NCBI GenBank assembly: GCA_027064585.1
Contig: JAMOPI010000024.1
Span: forward strand, 1 to 64,000
Direction: 5' to 3'
DNA: 64,000 bases
DNA from: Candidatus Desulfofervidaceae bacterium
Lineage (GTDB): Bacteria > Desulfobacterota > Desulfofervidia > Desulfofervidales > Desulfofervidaceae
Positions 18,663-27,368 of the stretch are shown here, piece by piece. Numbering within the stretch: position 1 is the first letter of the stretch; each line of letters begins with the position of its first letter. The notes under the pieces are model-generated. The model ran no database searches and was not told the DNA's origin. It saw only the letters and a list, made by a program, of their open reading frames with translations. The position numbers and the translations under genes are program-made.

Positions 18663-19331
18663 ATGCCGCCTTTAATTCAGCTACATCAAGTTAAAAAGGT
18701 CTATACCCTTGGCGAAAAAAGGATAGAAGTACTTAAGGGCATAGACCTTGAGGTAGAAAAAGGGGAGTTTTTGGCCATCATGGGGGTGTCTGGTTCAGGT
18801 AAAAGCACCCTTTTAAATATTATTGGCCTAATGGATCGGCCTACAACTGGGGAATATATTTTAATGGGTGAACGGATAGATAATTTAGATGATGACCGTC
18901 TTTCTGAGTTCCGTAATGCCTATATTGGATTTGTCTTTCAGGAATTTTACCTTATTGAATACCTAACGGCCATAGAAAATATCCTTCTTCCCATACTTTA
19001 CAGCCACAGACACATTAGTCATCCCCAAAAAAGGGGCCTTCAACTTTTAGAAAAGGTGGGGCTGGCAGATTGCGCCAAGAAAAAACCTTCTCAACTTTCG
19101 GGAGGGCAACAACAACGCGTGGCCATTGCGCGTGCGCTTATCAATGAGCCTGAAATTATCTTGGCCGATGAACCTACGGGCCAATTAGATACAAAAACGG
19201 CCCTAGAAATTATGGACATTTTCCATCAACTTCACGCTGAGGGTAAGACCATCATTATGGTCACCCATGATCCAGAAATGGCCTCTAAGGCAGGGAGAGT
19301 GGTAAGGATTAAAGATGGGCTTATTGTATAA
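18663..19331 (+). CDS. ABC transporter ATPase (MacB/LolD-like)
   Basis: 222 residues forming a complete nucleotide-binding domain: Walker [11 protein letters not shown]-loop FVFQEFY, signature LSGGQQQR, Walker B IILADEPT, and H-loop VTHD. This subfamily normally pairs with an FtsX-like permease, encoded as a fusion or directly downstream. Here the next gene is unrelated and on the other strand, so the permease must lie elsewhere or be lost. Confidence 0.93.
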   Translation: MPPLIQLHQVKKVYTLGEKRIEVLKGIDLEVEKGEFLAIMGVSGSGKSTLLNIIGLMDRPTTGEYILMGERIDNLDDDRLSEFRNAYIGFVFQEFYLIEYLTAIENILLPILYSHRHISHPQKRGLQLLEKVGLADCAKKKPSQLSGGQQQRVAIARALINEPEIILADEPTGQLDTKTALEIMDIFHQLHAEGKTIIMVTHDPEMASKAGRVVRIKDGLIV

Positions 19332-19332
19332 C

Positions 19333-20379
19333 TTAAAGGATCATCCAAGGTTTGGGGAGAAAGATACGCTTATACAGGTTTAAGGCATAACGATCGGTCA
19401 TACCAGCAATGAAGTCGCAGACCAACCGTTCTCTCTTTTCAGGCATGATGCTATATTTACTTTTACTTTCCTTTAAAAAGAGCTCTTCATCTTCTAAAAA
19501 TTTAAAGTAAAGATCAGTAATAACACGTTTGGCCTTTTCAAAATCTTTTCTTACGACAGGGTTATAATAAACCCGCTCAAACAAGAACTCTCGCAAGACA
19601 ATCATGGCCTCTAATACGTCCTCGGCCATGGCGATTGTTCCTTCCTTTTTCTGGGTTTCCATAACTAGACTGGTGACCATCGTGTTAATACGACGCGCAT
19701 GCGTTTCCCCTAATATTTGCTGACACATAAGAGGTATATCATTCTCTTTAACAATCCCTGCCCGAATAGCATCTTCTAAGTCATGGCTAATATAGGCAAT
19801 GATGTCGGCCACGCGGACTATTTGTCCCTCTAGTGTGCAGGCCTTATTCTCCTCTAAGGTCGGAATGATTTCTCCCCTTCCTTTTGCATGTTTGAGAATA
19901 CCATCCCTTACTTCATAGGTAAGGTTCAACCCCCTTCCCTCTTTCTCCAAAACATCCACCACGCGCAGGCTTTGTTCGTTGTGAGAAAAGCCTCCAGGCA
20001 CAATTTCATTTAAGGCCTGTTCACCGGCGTGCCCAAAGGGGGTATGTCCTAGATCATGTCCTAGGGCAATGGCCTCGGTTAAATCCTCATTTAGCCTTAA
20101 GGCCCGGGCAATAGTCCTGGCAATCTGGGCCACTTCTAAAGTATGGGTAAGACGGGTGCGGTAATGATCCCCTGTAGGAGAGAGAAAAACCTGGGTCTTA
20201 TGTTTTAAACGGCGAAAGGCCTTAGAATGGACAATACGATCCCTATCGCGTTGAAAGGCCATGCGTAGCGGACATTCAGGCTCCGGACGGATTCGCCCGC
20301 GTGTCCTAGAACTCAAGGTAGCATAGGGTGAAAGAATTTGCGCTTCCCTTTGTTCTAAGAGCTCACGAATACAAGCCAT
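19333..20379 (-). CDS. dgt: dGTP triphosphohydrolase-like HD protein
   Basis: Hydrolyses dNTPs to nucleoside and triphosphate, limiting pool size. HD-domain residues are visible: [21 protein letters not shown] and [15 protein letters not shown]. At 348 residues it is of the shorter bacterial Dgt-like type rather than the long enterobacterial form. It starts one base after the response regulator stop and ends the operon, tail to tail with the ABC gene. Confidence 0.9.
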   Translation of the reverse strand: MACIRELLEQREAQILSPYATLSSRTRGRIRPEPECPLRMAFQRDRDRIVHSKAFRRLKHKTQVFLSPTGDHYRTRLTHTLEVAQIARTIARALRLNEDLTEAIALGHDLGHTPFGHAGEQALNEIVPGGFSHNEQSLRVVDVLEKEGRGLNLTYEVRDGILKHAKGRGEIIPTLEENKACTLEGQIVRVADIIAYISHDLEDAIRAGIVKENDIPLMCQQILGETHARRINTMVTSLVMETQKKEGTIAMAEDVLEAMIVLREFLFERVYYNPVVRKDFEKAKRVITDLYFKFLEDEELFLKESKSKYSIMPEKRERLVCDFIAGMTDRYALNLYKRIFLPKPWMIL

Positions 20380-20380
20380 C

Positions 20381-20752
20381 CTATTTTGCCACCGAAACCC
20401 GCGCCTCCAAACACTGCTTTATCTTATTTTTTAGCTCGGTCAGATCAAAAGACTTTACCACATAGGCATCGGCCGCCATAGACTTAATGTCGCTCTTGTA
20501 GGTTTCATAGGCCGTTGAGAGAATAACCGGCAGATTGTAATAATTATTTCTGATCTCTTGCAATACATCCAATCCGTTACAATCGGCCATCTTGATGTCT
20601 AGGATAATTAAATCTGGTTTTTCCTTTTCTATCAGCTCTAAGATATTTTTGCCTGAGGCCGCTGTGGCTACTTCATAACCTTCGTCTTTTAATTCCTCCT
20701 CATAGAGCATACGAATATGCTCTTCATCGTCTACCACTAAAATTTTGGCCAT
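20381..20752 (-). CDS. Stand-alone response regulator receiver
   Basis: A single CheY-like receiver domain of 123 residues. It has acidic pocket VDDEE, phospho-acceptor Asp in [11 protein letters not shown], Thr switch ILSTAY, and late Lys VVKSFD. There is no output domain and no kinase gene in the window, so its partner is unknown. It lies between the CooT-like gene and dgt with minimal spacing. Confidence 0.9.
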   Translation of the reverse strand: MAKILVVDDEEHIRMLYEEELKDEGYEVATAASGKNILELIEKEKPDLIILDIKMADCNGLDVLQEIRNNYYNLPVILSTAYETYKSDIKSMAADAYVVKSFDLTELKNKIKQCLEARVSVAK

Positions 20753-20754
20753 GA

Positions 20755-20952
20755 TTATTTTTCCTCCTCTGGCTCTAAAATAATTTTATGATTCACCAAG
20801 GACATGCGTTTGATCTTCGCCTTAATGATCTTCTGTTCTCCAAAGATATTCACAAGCCTAAGCTTGTCCCCCTCTGGCTCTAGGATATCTACGGCCTCCA
20901 AAAATAACTCCTCCTTTCCATCTTTAACTAAATAGGCAGAAGCTTCACACAT
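20755..20952 (-). CDS. CooT-family small nickel-binding protein
   Basis: 65 residues starting MCEASAYL, the N-terminal Cys pattern of CooT proteins, which bind Ni(II) as dimers and assist CO dehydrogenase maturation in studied cases. No CODH or hydrogenase gene is nearby, so only the family can be stated. It overlaps the DUF3842 gene by 8 bp. Confidence 0.75.
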   Translation of the reverse strand: MCEASAYLVKDGKEELFLEAVDILEPEGDKLRLVNIFGEQKIIKAKIKRMSLVNHKIILEPEEEK

Positions 20953-21370
20953 TTTCCATCCACTCCTTTATATGTTTTTTTACAATCTTTTCCACTAAAT
21001 GGGGTAAAGGCTCTTCTTTTATCCCTACAATTTCTACATTTTCTTGTGTTAATGGCAAGAGCAGTTTACGGGCAGGACTGGCCGCAATCGCCTCCGTCAT
21101 CTTGGGTGTAACTTCACCCATCATGCCATAGGCCAACATAATGCCTAAAGAACCGATAATGACATCTACTTGGGAGGCATTAAAAACAATGGCATTTTCA
21201 CCTGTTGCCCCCTTATTTGCCCCTGCCTTCATCATTTGTGCCGTTGCAATGGCGTTTGTCCCCAAGGCGATAATTTCTATCTCTTCTCCATATTCTTCTT
21301 TAAGCCTCTTGACGACGGTGCTGCCTATACCTCCACCGTATCCATCTATCACCGCTATTCTTATTGGCAT
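20945..21370 (-). CDS. DUF3842 family protein
   Basis: About 141 residues with an N-terminal nucleotide-binding-like GGGIGSTVVKRL after a hydrophobic strand (IRIAVIDGYG). It matches my recollection of DUF3842, found next to CooT genes in anaerobes. I chose ATG 21370 because a GGAGG site lies five bases upstream; a longer frame begins at 21433 inside the trmJ end. Function unknown. Confidence 0.7.
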   Translation of the reverse strand: MPIRIAVIDGYGGGIGSTVVKRLKEEYGEEIEIIALGTNAIATAQMMKAGANKGATGENAIVFNASQVDVIIGSLGIMLAYGMMGEVTPKMTEAIAASPARKLLLPLTQENVEIVGIKEEPLPHLVEKIVKKHIKEWMENV

Positions 21371-21411
21371 TGCTTCCTCCATTCTACCACTTTTGTTTAA
21401 AGATTTCAAAG

Positions 21412-22140
21412 CTATTTTTGCTGAGAAAACCAATCAATTTGCCGACATATACCCCGTATAATCCTTACATCGGCTTCGGTTAAGGGAATCTTACTGAAAA
21501 GCCGCTTTAACACCCGATAGGTATGCCCATTTTCTCCGCCTAAGACAAAGCCAATCTTGCTTAGCGATTGCATAAGGTGCTTATACATTGCCTCCAGTTG
21601 AGCAGCTGTGGCTAAAGGAGGCATAGACCAGGAGACCCCTCCCCCCATCGCTTGACAAAAAAGTTCATATATCACCACGGCCACGGCGTGAGAAAGGTTT
21701 AAAGAGGGATGAGCGGGAGCGGTTGGGATAGTGATAAGAGTATGACAATAATAAAGATCGGCATTGGTTAAACCCGTCCTTTCTGGCCCAAAAAGCAGGG
21801 CAATCTTATTTTGCTGGGAAATGGCTGTTAAGAGAGGGGCAATCTCTCTAGGAAAGTAACGGGTCTTTTTGTATCGTTTTTTACAGGTTGTACCCACTAC
21901 ATATTGAAATGGGGTCAAGGCCGTTTCTAAATCGGTATAGACTATCACCCTTTCTAAAACATCGGTGGCGCCTGAGGCCCGGGCAATGGCCTCTGGATGG
22001 GAAGGAGAAGCTTGGGGATCAACTAAAATGAAAGAACTAAGACCAAAGTTTTTTACTACCCTAGCCGTGGCCCCAATATTCCCAGCAATGGCTGGCCTGA
22101 CTAAAATTACCCCTACATTCTCTAACCGCAAGCGGTGCAT
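21412..22140 (-). CDS. trmJ: tRNA 2'-O-methyltransferase TrmJ-like (SPOUT)
   Basis: Methylates the ribose at position 32 of tRNA in characterised relatives. SPOUT motifs are clear: NIGATARVVKNFG, IALLFGPERTGL and LNLSHAVAVVIYE. The C-terminal helical extension is the TrmJ type. The ATG at 22140 shares its first base with the TGA of the preceding 53-residue gene, so the two are translationally coupled. Confidence 0.9.
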   Translation of the reverse strand: MHRLRLENVGVILVRPAIAGNIGATARVVKNFGLSSFILVDPQASPSHPEAIARASGATDVLERVIVYTDLETALTPFQYVVGTTCKKRYKKTRYFPREIAPLLTAISQQNKIALLFGPERTGLTNADLYYCHTLITIPTAPAHPSLNLSHAVAVVIYELFCQAMGGGVSWSMPPLATAAQLEAMYKHLMQSLSKIGFVLGGENGHTYRVLKRLFSKIPLTEADVRIIRGICRQIDWFSQQK

Positions 22141-22301
22141 CAATCTTCTTTTTCCTGCTCGCCTTCTACGGTCTCTTTAATCGTTTGATAGACCTTTTTA
22201 AAACACTCAGGGAAACCTGTTGGGGAAAGTCTGCCCATTTCAATGAATTTAACCACTATTTCTTTGGCTACCTTTAATACCTTTTCTTCGTCCTGTGTCA
22301 T
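22140..22301 (-). CDS. Conserved-looking 53-residue protein
   Basis: Begins MTQDEEKVLKVAKEI and ends GEQEKED; an acidic, helical small protein with FIEMGRLSP in the middle. The coding evidence is an AGGAG site before the ATG, continuous frame and a TGATG junction with trmJ. I do not recognise a function. It is the first gene of the trmJ operon, behind a hairpin leader. Confidence 0.75.
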   Translation of the reverse strand: MTQDEEKVLKVAKEIVVKFIEMGRLSPTGFPECFKKVYQTIKETVEGEQEKED

Positions 22302-22317
22302 ATTCTTCTCCTAGAAA

Positions 22318-22370
22318 AAGCCTCTGCTGAAAAGCGGAAGAAGGCCATGCAAAAGATTCAGCAGAGGCTT
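22318..22370 (-). terminator. Attenuator-like terminator before the 53-residue gene
   Basis: A perfect 14-bp stem (AAGCCTCTGCTGAA with TTCAGCAGAGGCTT) closes a 25-nt loop and is followed on the minus strand by TTTTTC. It stands between the promoter at 22414-22442 and the ribosome site of the small gene, so it can end transcription before the operon. Confidence 0.75.
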
Positions 22371-22413
22371 TATGTGAGGAGATACCACCGGCGTAGCACC
22401 CCCTCTATCTTGC

Positions 22414-22442
22414 TTTATACCGGGTAAACCAAGGAAAGTCAA
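22414..22442 (-). promoter_or_regulatory. Promoter of the trmJ-dgt operon
   Basis: TTGACT (22437-22442), 17-bp spacer, TATAAA (22414-22419). The -35 box is only four bases after the stop of the upstream methylase gene. The predicted transcript begins near 22407 and contains a G-rich segment (GAGGGGGTGCTACGCC) before the terminator hairpin. Confidence 0.75.
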
Positions 22443-22445
22443 GCG

Positions 22446-23609
22446 CTAAGGCAGCTGTAAAAACAATCCTTTTAGATACTCCCCCTCTGGGTGAAAGAGA
22501 TTTACAGGGTGATCCGAAGTTTGATAGAGGTGTTGGAGGACAATTGCTTCACGGCCAGCCTTATTAAGACCTTCCTGCACGAGCTGGCTAAATAGTTCCT
22601 TGGTGATGGCCTGGGAACAGGAAAAGGTAAAGAGATAGGCCTCTTTTTTGGCCCGTTTGGCAACCTTAGCATGAAGTTCAAGATAGCCTGTTTTTGCTCC
22701 GGCCATTTCCCTTTTGCGGCGGGCAAAGGCAGGAGGATCAAGCACCAGACCATCAAACCGTTGCCGTGAGTGTTTTAAAAAAGAAAACACATCCTCACAA
22801 ATAAATTGGGTGTTTTTGGCTGGAAGTTGGTTAAGGCGTAAGTTTTCTTGCCAGAGTTCTTTGGCCTTTAAAGAGGTTTCAACATTGACTACCGCCTTTG
22901 CCCCTCCAGCCAAGGCATAGATGCCAAAAGCACCGCTATAGGCAAAGCAATTAAGCCAGCTTTTACCTCTTGCCACCTTACCCAAAAGGGCTCGGTTTTC
23001 CCTTTGATCCAGATAAAAGCCCGTTTTATGGCCTTCTTGTATATCAATAGCAAATTTAAGTCCATATTCTTCTCCGATAACAACCTCTGGCAATGGCCTT
23101 CCGGTAACAACACCCTTTCTAAAACTAAGGCCTTCGGTGATGCGTGTCCGGCTATCACTTCTTTCATAGATACTGACCGGCTGAAAGATTTTTTGTAAGA
23201 GAGCAACAATCTTTTCTCGCATCCGATCTATGCCTGCAGTCAGACATTGGATTACCAAAATCTTATCGTATTTGTCTACAATTAACCCTGGTAGGCCATC
23301 CCCTTCGCTGTTGACTAAGCGAAACATATTTGTATGGGCAGGCATGAGATATTTACGCCTTTCGGCCGCCATCTTTAACCGTCGTTCTAAAAACGCTTCT
23401 TTTGTCCAATCAATCTTTTTTCGGCTTATTAGGCGCACGGCGATATAAGTCCGGGGGTTGTAATAGCCTACACCCCAAAAACGGCCTTGATAAAAGACCT
23501 CACAAGGAATCCCTTTAAAGGCATCTCCCTCTATCCTTTCAATCTGAGGAGCGAAAATCCAGGGATGAAAGGAAGGTTTTAGGTCGGGTTTAAGATAAAT
23601 TTTTATCAT
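22446..23609 (-). CDS. rlmI: Class I SAM-dependent rRNA methyltransferase (RlmI-like)
   Basis: RlmI family, which makes m5C in 23S rRNA. An N-terminal PUA-like domain (about residues 1-75) leads into a Rossmann methylase with LNCFAYSGAFGIYALAGGA, the acidic VNVE that binds SAM, and the catalytic-region LDPPAFAR. Length 387 is typical. Its start overlaps the end of the CysK-CysS gene by 20 bp, so it is the second gene of that operon. Confidence 0.9.
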   Translation of the reverse strand: MIKIYLKPDLKPSFHPWIFAPQIERIEGDAFKGIPCEVFYQGRFWGVGYYNPRTYIAVRLISRKKIDWTKEAFLERRLKMAAERRKYLMPAHTNMFRLVNSEGDGLPGLIVDKYDKILVIQCLTAGIDRMREKIVALLQKIFQPVSIYERSDSRTRITEGLSFRKGVVTGRPLPEVVIGEEYGLKFAIDIQEGHKTGFYLDQRENRALLGKVARGKSWLNCFAYSGAFGIYALAGGAKAVVNVETSLKAKELWQENLRLNQLPAKNTQFICEDVFSFLKHSRQRFDGLVLDPPAFARRKREMAGAKTGYLELHAKVAKRAKKEAYLFTFSCSQAITKELFSQLVQEGLNKAGREAIVLQHLYQTSDHPVNLFHPEGEYLKGLFLQLP

Positions 23610-25911
23610 GTCTTTTCCGCCAAATCGTTCCTTGGAGAGTATCTATGAGTTCAATACCCATTTTTGCCAGCTGCATCCTTATCTTGTCTGCCCTCTTCCA
23701 GTCCTTTTGCCTTCTCGCCCTTTCTCTTTCTTTAATAAGGGTAAACACCTCTGGGTCTACCTCTGGAAGAGTAAAGACAAGGACATTTAAGACAGCATTT
23801 AACTCTTGCAGTGTCTTTAAAATGGCCTCTTTATCGGCTTCACTTAATCCCTGGGTACTTAAAGTAGCGTTTGTCTTGCGCACAAAATTAAACAATGCCG
23901 CCAAGGCACTTGAAATATTTAAATCGTTATCTAAGGCCTTAGTAAAGGCCTGTTTTAGGATTGCAATTTCTTCTTCTCGCTGCCTCCACGAAGGGCCAGG
24001 TGGTAAGGCATGAAGGGTAAAAATGAAGTTTTGGAGGCGGTTTAGGCTCTGTCTTGCTGCTTCTAAACCGGCATAAGAAAACTGCAGGGGTTTGCGGTAA
24101 TGGGTGGCCAGAAGGAAGTATCTAATTTCCCTACCTGTATAACCCTTTTTAAGGAGATCATCTACGGTAATGTAGTTACCACTAGAACGGGACATCTTCT
24201 TCCCGTCTACAAAGACAAGTTCACTATGGATCCAGTACCGAGCAAAAGGCTTACCCGTAAGGGCCTCGGCAATAGCAATCTCATTTTCGTTATGCGGGAA
24301 AATGAGGTCCTTGCCACTAGTATGAATATCTATCGTTTCACCCAGATACTTCATGGCCATGGCCACACACTCAATATGCCAACCAGGTCTTACTTTCCCC
24401 CACGTCGTGTCATAATAAATCCCTGCCTTGAGTTCCTGAAGAGTGCAGCGTTTAAAGAGGGTAAAATCCCGGGGGTTTTCTTTTTCATAGCTATCAAGGT
24501 CAACCGTAAGCCCAACCTTTATCTTATCTAGATTGATACGGGAAAGTTTACCGTACTCCTTAAAGCGGGAAATATCAAAATAGATAGAATGATGCTTCTC
24601 ATAGGCAAAACCCTTTTGCATGAGTCTTTGCGTGATGGCAATCATCTCTGGTACATGCTCGCTGGCTAAAGGATAGTAATCAGCCGGCTTTATGCCTAAA
24701 ATCTCTGCTGTTTTTAAAAAGGCTTGGGTGTAAAATTGGGTAAGCTCTTTAAGGGATTTCCCTTCTTGAAAGGCCTTGGCAATTGTCTTATCATCAATGT
24801 CAGTAATATTCATTACATGTTTGACTTTAAGCCCCTTATATTCCAAATAACGTTTAAGCAAATCAGCCACCACTAACCGACGACATACCCCTAAATGAGG
24901 CAAATCATGCACTGTAGGCCCACAGGAATAAATGCTCACTTCCCCTGGTCTTAATGGACGCAAAAATTCCTTTTTGCGTGTAAGGGTATTGTAAAGACGG
25001 GTAGTCAAGGTTGGCTTTTCCATATAAAGGGAAGTGCTTAAATAGCGCTCACCCCCATCAGGGAAAATAACAACAATAATACCACTTTTAAGTTCTTTTG
25101 CCTTCTGGATGGCCGCATACATAGCCGCACCAGCACTCATTCCTACTAAGATACCCTCTTCCTTGGCCAGACGTCTTGCCGTCTTTATGGCATCTTCTAG
25201 GTGGACATTTACTTTTTCGTCCAAAAGACGCTTGTCATAAATTCCAGGCACATAGGATTCTTTTAAGTTTTTTAAACCCTGTATGCGCTCCTGTGGATAG
25301 GGCTCTACACCAACAATCTCAACCTCAGGTTTATATTCCTTGAGCCGTTTGGAAATACCCATGGCCGTGCCAGTAGTACCAAGGCCCACCACAACCATGT
25401 CCACTTTTCCTTCTGTCTGGTGCCAGATTTCTTCGGCCGTCCCATAATAATGGGCCTGCCAGTTAAAGGGATTGTTAAACTGGTCAGTGAGATAATATTT
25501 TTCTGGGTGTTCTCTTACCAATTGATAAACCTTTTCAATCGCTCCATCTGTTCCTAAATGGGCAGGCGTAAGTAAGAGCTCAGCCCCATAGGCCCTTAAG
25601 ATACGTCTTCTCTCCAGACTAACTGATTCAGGCATAGCGAGGATTAGCTTATATCCTTTAACCGCGGCCACCATGGCCAGACCGATACCGGTATTACCAC
25701 TGGTGGCCTCAATGATAATTTTATCTTTGGTCAGCTCCCCCTTTTTTTCTGCCCCTTCAATCATTGCTAGGGCAACACGGTCCTTTATAGAACCGCCAGG
25801 ATTAAACATCTCCAGCTTGGCAAGGATAGTTACTTGAGGATTGGGATTTAACTTACAAATTTCTACAATAGGCGTATTGCCAATAAGGGAAAGGATGTTC
25901 TTGTGCACCAT
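23590..25911 (-). CDS. Cysteine synthase-cysteinyl-tRNA synthetase fusion
   Basis: One 773-residue frame. Residues 1-298 are an O-acetylserine sulfhydrylase with PLP Lys43 in GGSIKDR, TSGNTG (70-75) and the GTTGT phosphate loop. Residues 300-773 are a class I CysRS: zinc ligands Cys330, Cys515, His540 and Glu544, NITDIDDK, and the usual C-terminal DTLQGTIWRKR. The signature sequences are unusual: HLGV in place of HIGH or HIGN (339-342), KMSRS in place of KMSKS (572-576), and PHNENE in place of PHHENE. Joining the enzyme that makes cysteine to the one that loads it is unusual. Start ATG 25911. Confidence 0.93.
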   Translation of the reverse strand: MVHKNILSLIGNTPIVEICKLNPNPQVTILAKLEMFNPGGSIKDRVALAMIEGAEKKGELTKDKIIIEATSGNTGIGLAMVAAVKGYKLILAMPESVSLERRRILRAYGAELLLTPAHLGTDGAIEKVYQLVREHPEKYYLTDQFNNPFNWQAHYYGTAEEIWHQTEGKVDMVVVGLGTTGTAMGISKRLKEYKPEVEIVGVEPYPQERIQGLKNLKESYVPGIYDKRLLDEKVNVHLEDAIKTARRLAKEEGILVGMSAGAAMYAAIQKAKELKSGIIVVIFPDGGERYLSTSLYMEKPTLTTRLYNTLTRKKEFLRPLRPGEVSIYSCGPTVHDLPHLGVCRRLVVADLLKRYLEYKGLKVKHVMNITDIDDKTIAKAFQEGKSLKELTQFYTQAFLKTAEILGIKPADYYPLASEHVPEMIAITQRLMQKGFAYEKHHSIYFDISRFKEYGKLSRINLDKIKVGLTVDLDSYEKENPRDFTLFKRCTLQELKAGIYYDTTWGKVRPGWHIECVAMAMKYLGETIDIHTSGKDLIFPHNENEIAIAEALTGKPFARYWIHSELVFVDGKKMSRSSGNYITVDDLLKKGYTGREIRYFLLATHYRKPLQFSYAGLEAARQSLNRLQNFIFTLHALPPGPSWRQREEEIAILKQAFTKALDNDLNISSALAALFNFVRKTNATLSTQGLSEADKEAILKTLQELNAVLNVLVFTLPEVDPEVFTLIKERERARRQKDWKRADKIRMQLAKMGIELIDTLQGTIWRKRHDKNLS

Positions 25912-25941
25912 TTTTCCTGAGACTTTTCTAAATTGCAGCCC

Positions 25942-25970
25942 ATTCTAGCGCATGGACTAAGGAATGACAA
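25942..25970 (-). promoter_or_regulatory. Putative promoter of the CysK-CysS operon
   Basis: TTGTCA (25965-25970), 17-bp spacer, TAGAAT (25942-25947). The -35 box lies nine bases from the left end of element E. Confidence 0.55.
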
Positions 25971-25979
25971 GGGCTGGGA

Positions 25980-26245
25980 GAGGCTGTTTGAAAAATATAG
26001 TTAACCGCATAATTCTATGTAATTTGTGGAGACTTTTTCCTTCCAAGGCCCAATCATAATTATAGCGCCTCCGCTCGCTTAGCGGTCAAGGGCAAGCCCG
26101 CAGGGCGCTGCCTGCCCAAAGGGCAGGTCGGAGCAAGGGTAGCGAGCGGAGCCCCTTGACCACCTAACGAGGCCTTGGCGTATAATTTACTTTAAGTCAG
26201 GAGGAAAGAGAAATTTGGATCAATGTTTAATTTTCAAACAGCCTC
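25980..26245. mobile_element. Chimeric element, copy E, with IS-type ends
   Basis: 266 bp bounded by a perfect 15-bp inverted repeat GAGGCTGTTTGAAAA, flanked by the 9-bp direct repeat AGGGCTGGG (25970-25978 and 26246-26254). The core is the reverse complement of the core of copy F with about one substitution and one small indel over some 130 bp, while the ends belong to the IS at the left edge of the window. It carries outward TTGACC-N19-TATAAT boxes at both core edges. Confidence 0.9.
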
Positions 26246-26356
26246 AGGGCTGGGGAAACAGAAAAGATATCCAAAACTAGAAAGATGTAATAATTCCCCT
26301 TGACTTTCATATATGATTTTGAAAAGATAAGGGAAAATAGACTGAGGGGGGTTGAA

Positions 26357-27280
26357 ATGTTTTCCAAGGTATTAACGGCAACGGATCTTTTAGAGGCATG
26401 TGACGCCGTAGTGTTAACTGCTTTAGAGATAGCCAAACAAAATGAGGCGCAGCTTTTTATTATCCATGTGTTAGAATCCAAATATTCTGGACGCCATCGG
26501 CAGTTTGTCGTGGATTTTGAAACAGGAGAAGAAACGGTGGCTACAACTGAATACATCCAAAAGGTAAAAGACACATTGGATAAGAAGTGCGGAGGGGCAT
26601 TAAAACCTTATGGCAAATATGAAATCAGAGTAAGAGCAGGCTTCCCTTGGATGGAAATTTTACGCTGGGCAAGACAAAAGAATGTGGATTTAATCGTTAT
26701 GGGCCCTCATGCAGGTAAGGCAGAAGAAAAAGGTGTAGCCCGCACGACAAATAAAATAGGTTCAACCCTAGAAGCCGTGATCATGCGTGCTCACTGTCCA
26801 GTAATGGTGGTTAATCAATTTATCCCTAAAGAGAGGCTTAACTTCAAAAAAGTAATGGTATGTATGGATTTTTCTAAGACATGTGAACATGCCTTTAAGT
26901 TTGGGGTTAAACTTGCCCAGAAATATCAATCAGAACTACATGTCTTTCATATGTTACCTGTTCCGCATGGATATTACACCCAAATGGAACTGGAAAACGC
27001 AATGGCAGAAAAAAAGAAAAAACTGCAAACAATGTGTCAAGAAACGGCCCAGGGGTTTACGTGTAAAACGAAAGTGACTGTATGGGAGGGTAATATGCCC
27101 TACATTGAGATTTTGAAATATGCAAGAGAAAATGCAATTGATTTGATTATCATGGGCTCCCATACAAAGGAAAAGGATAACAAATGGTACATAGGTAGTG
27201 CCGTAGAACAAGTCAGCCTCCGTGCTGCCTCTCCTGTAATGGTAGTCACCCATCCTAAAGCGGTAGTTAAGTTTGAGTAA
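26357..27280 (+). CDS. Tandem universal stress protein
   Basis: Two USP domains (about residues 1-150 and 158-307), each ending in a glycine-rich ATP-loop region (MGPHAG and MGSHTKEKDNKWYIGS) followed by SPVMVV or CPVMVV. ATG 26357 is chosen because GGGGGG lies a few bases upstream and the USP fold begins at MFSKVLTATD; the longer frame starts at 26300. TTGACT at 26300-26305 may be the -35 box. The cytosolic role is stress adaptation; no specific ligand can be named. Confidence 0.88.
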   Translation: MFSKVLTATDLLEACDAVVLTALEIAKQNEAQLFIIHVLESKYSGRHRQFVVDFETGEETVATTEYIQKVKDTLDKKCGGALKPYGKYEIRVRAGFPWMEILRWARQKNVDLIVMGPHAGKAEEKGVARTTNKIGSTLEAVIMRAHCPVMVVNQFIPKERLNFKKVMVCMDFSKTCEHAFKFGVKLAQKYQSELHVFHMLPVPHGYYTQMELENAMAEKKKKLQTMCQETAQGFTCKTKVTVWEGNMPYIEILKYARENAIDLIIMGSHTKEKDNKWYIGSAVEQVSLRAASPVMVVTHPKAVVKFE

Positions 27281-27285
27281 ATTTT

Positions 27286-27323
27286 TAAATAAAAAGGCAG
27301 GTCTATCTCTTTCAGACCTGCCT
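27286..27323 (-). terminator. dnaK terminator
   Basis: Stem AGGCAGGTCT/AGACCTGCCT (27295-27304 and 27314-27323). The U tract (TTTTTATTT) follows on the minus strand, so it terminates dnaK. On the plus strand the hairpin also lies just after the USP gene but without a T run. Confidence 0.8.
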
Positions 27324-27368
27324 AAGGTGTAAGAAGAAAATCAGCCAGTAAATATTATATTCTGTAGT

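Noticed and set aside
22314-22442. A known riboswitch class in the trmJ leader
   Set aside because: I compared it from memory with TPP, FMN, cobalamin, fluoride, preQ1, guanidine and c-di-GMP motifs and found no convincing match.
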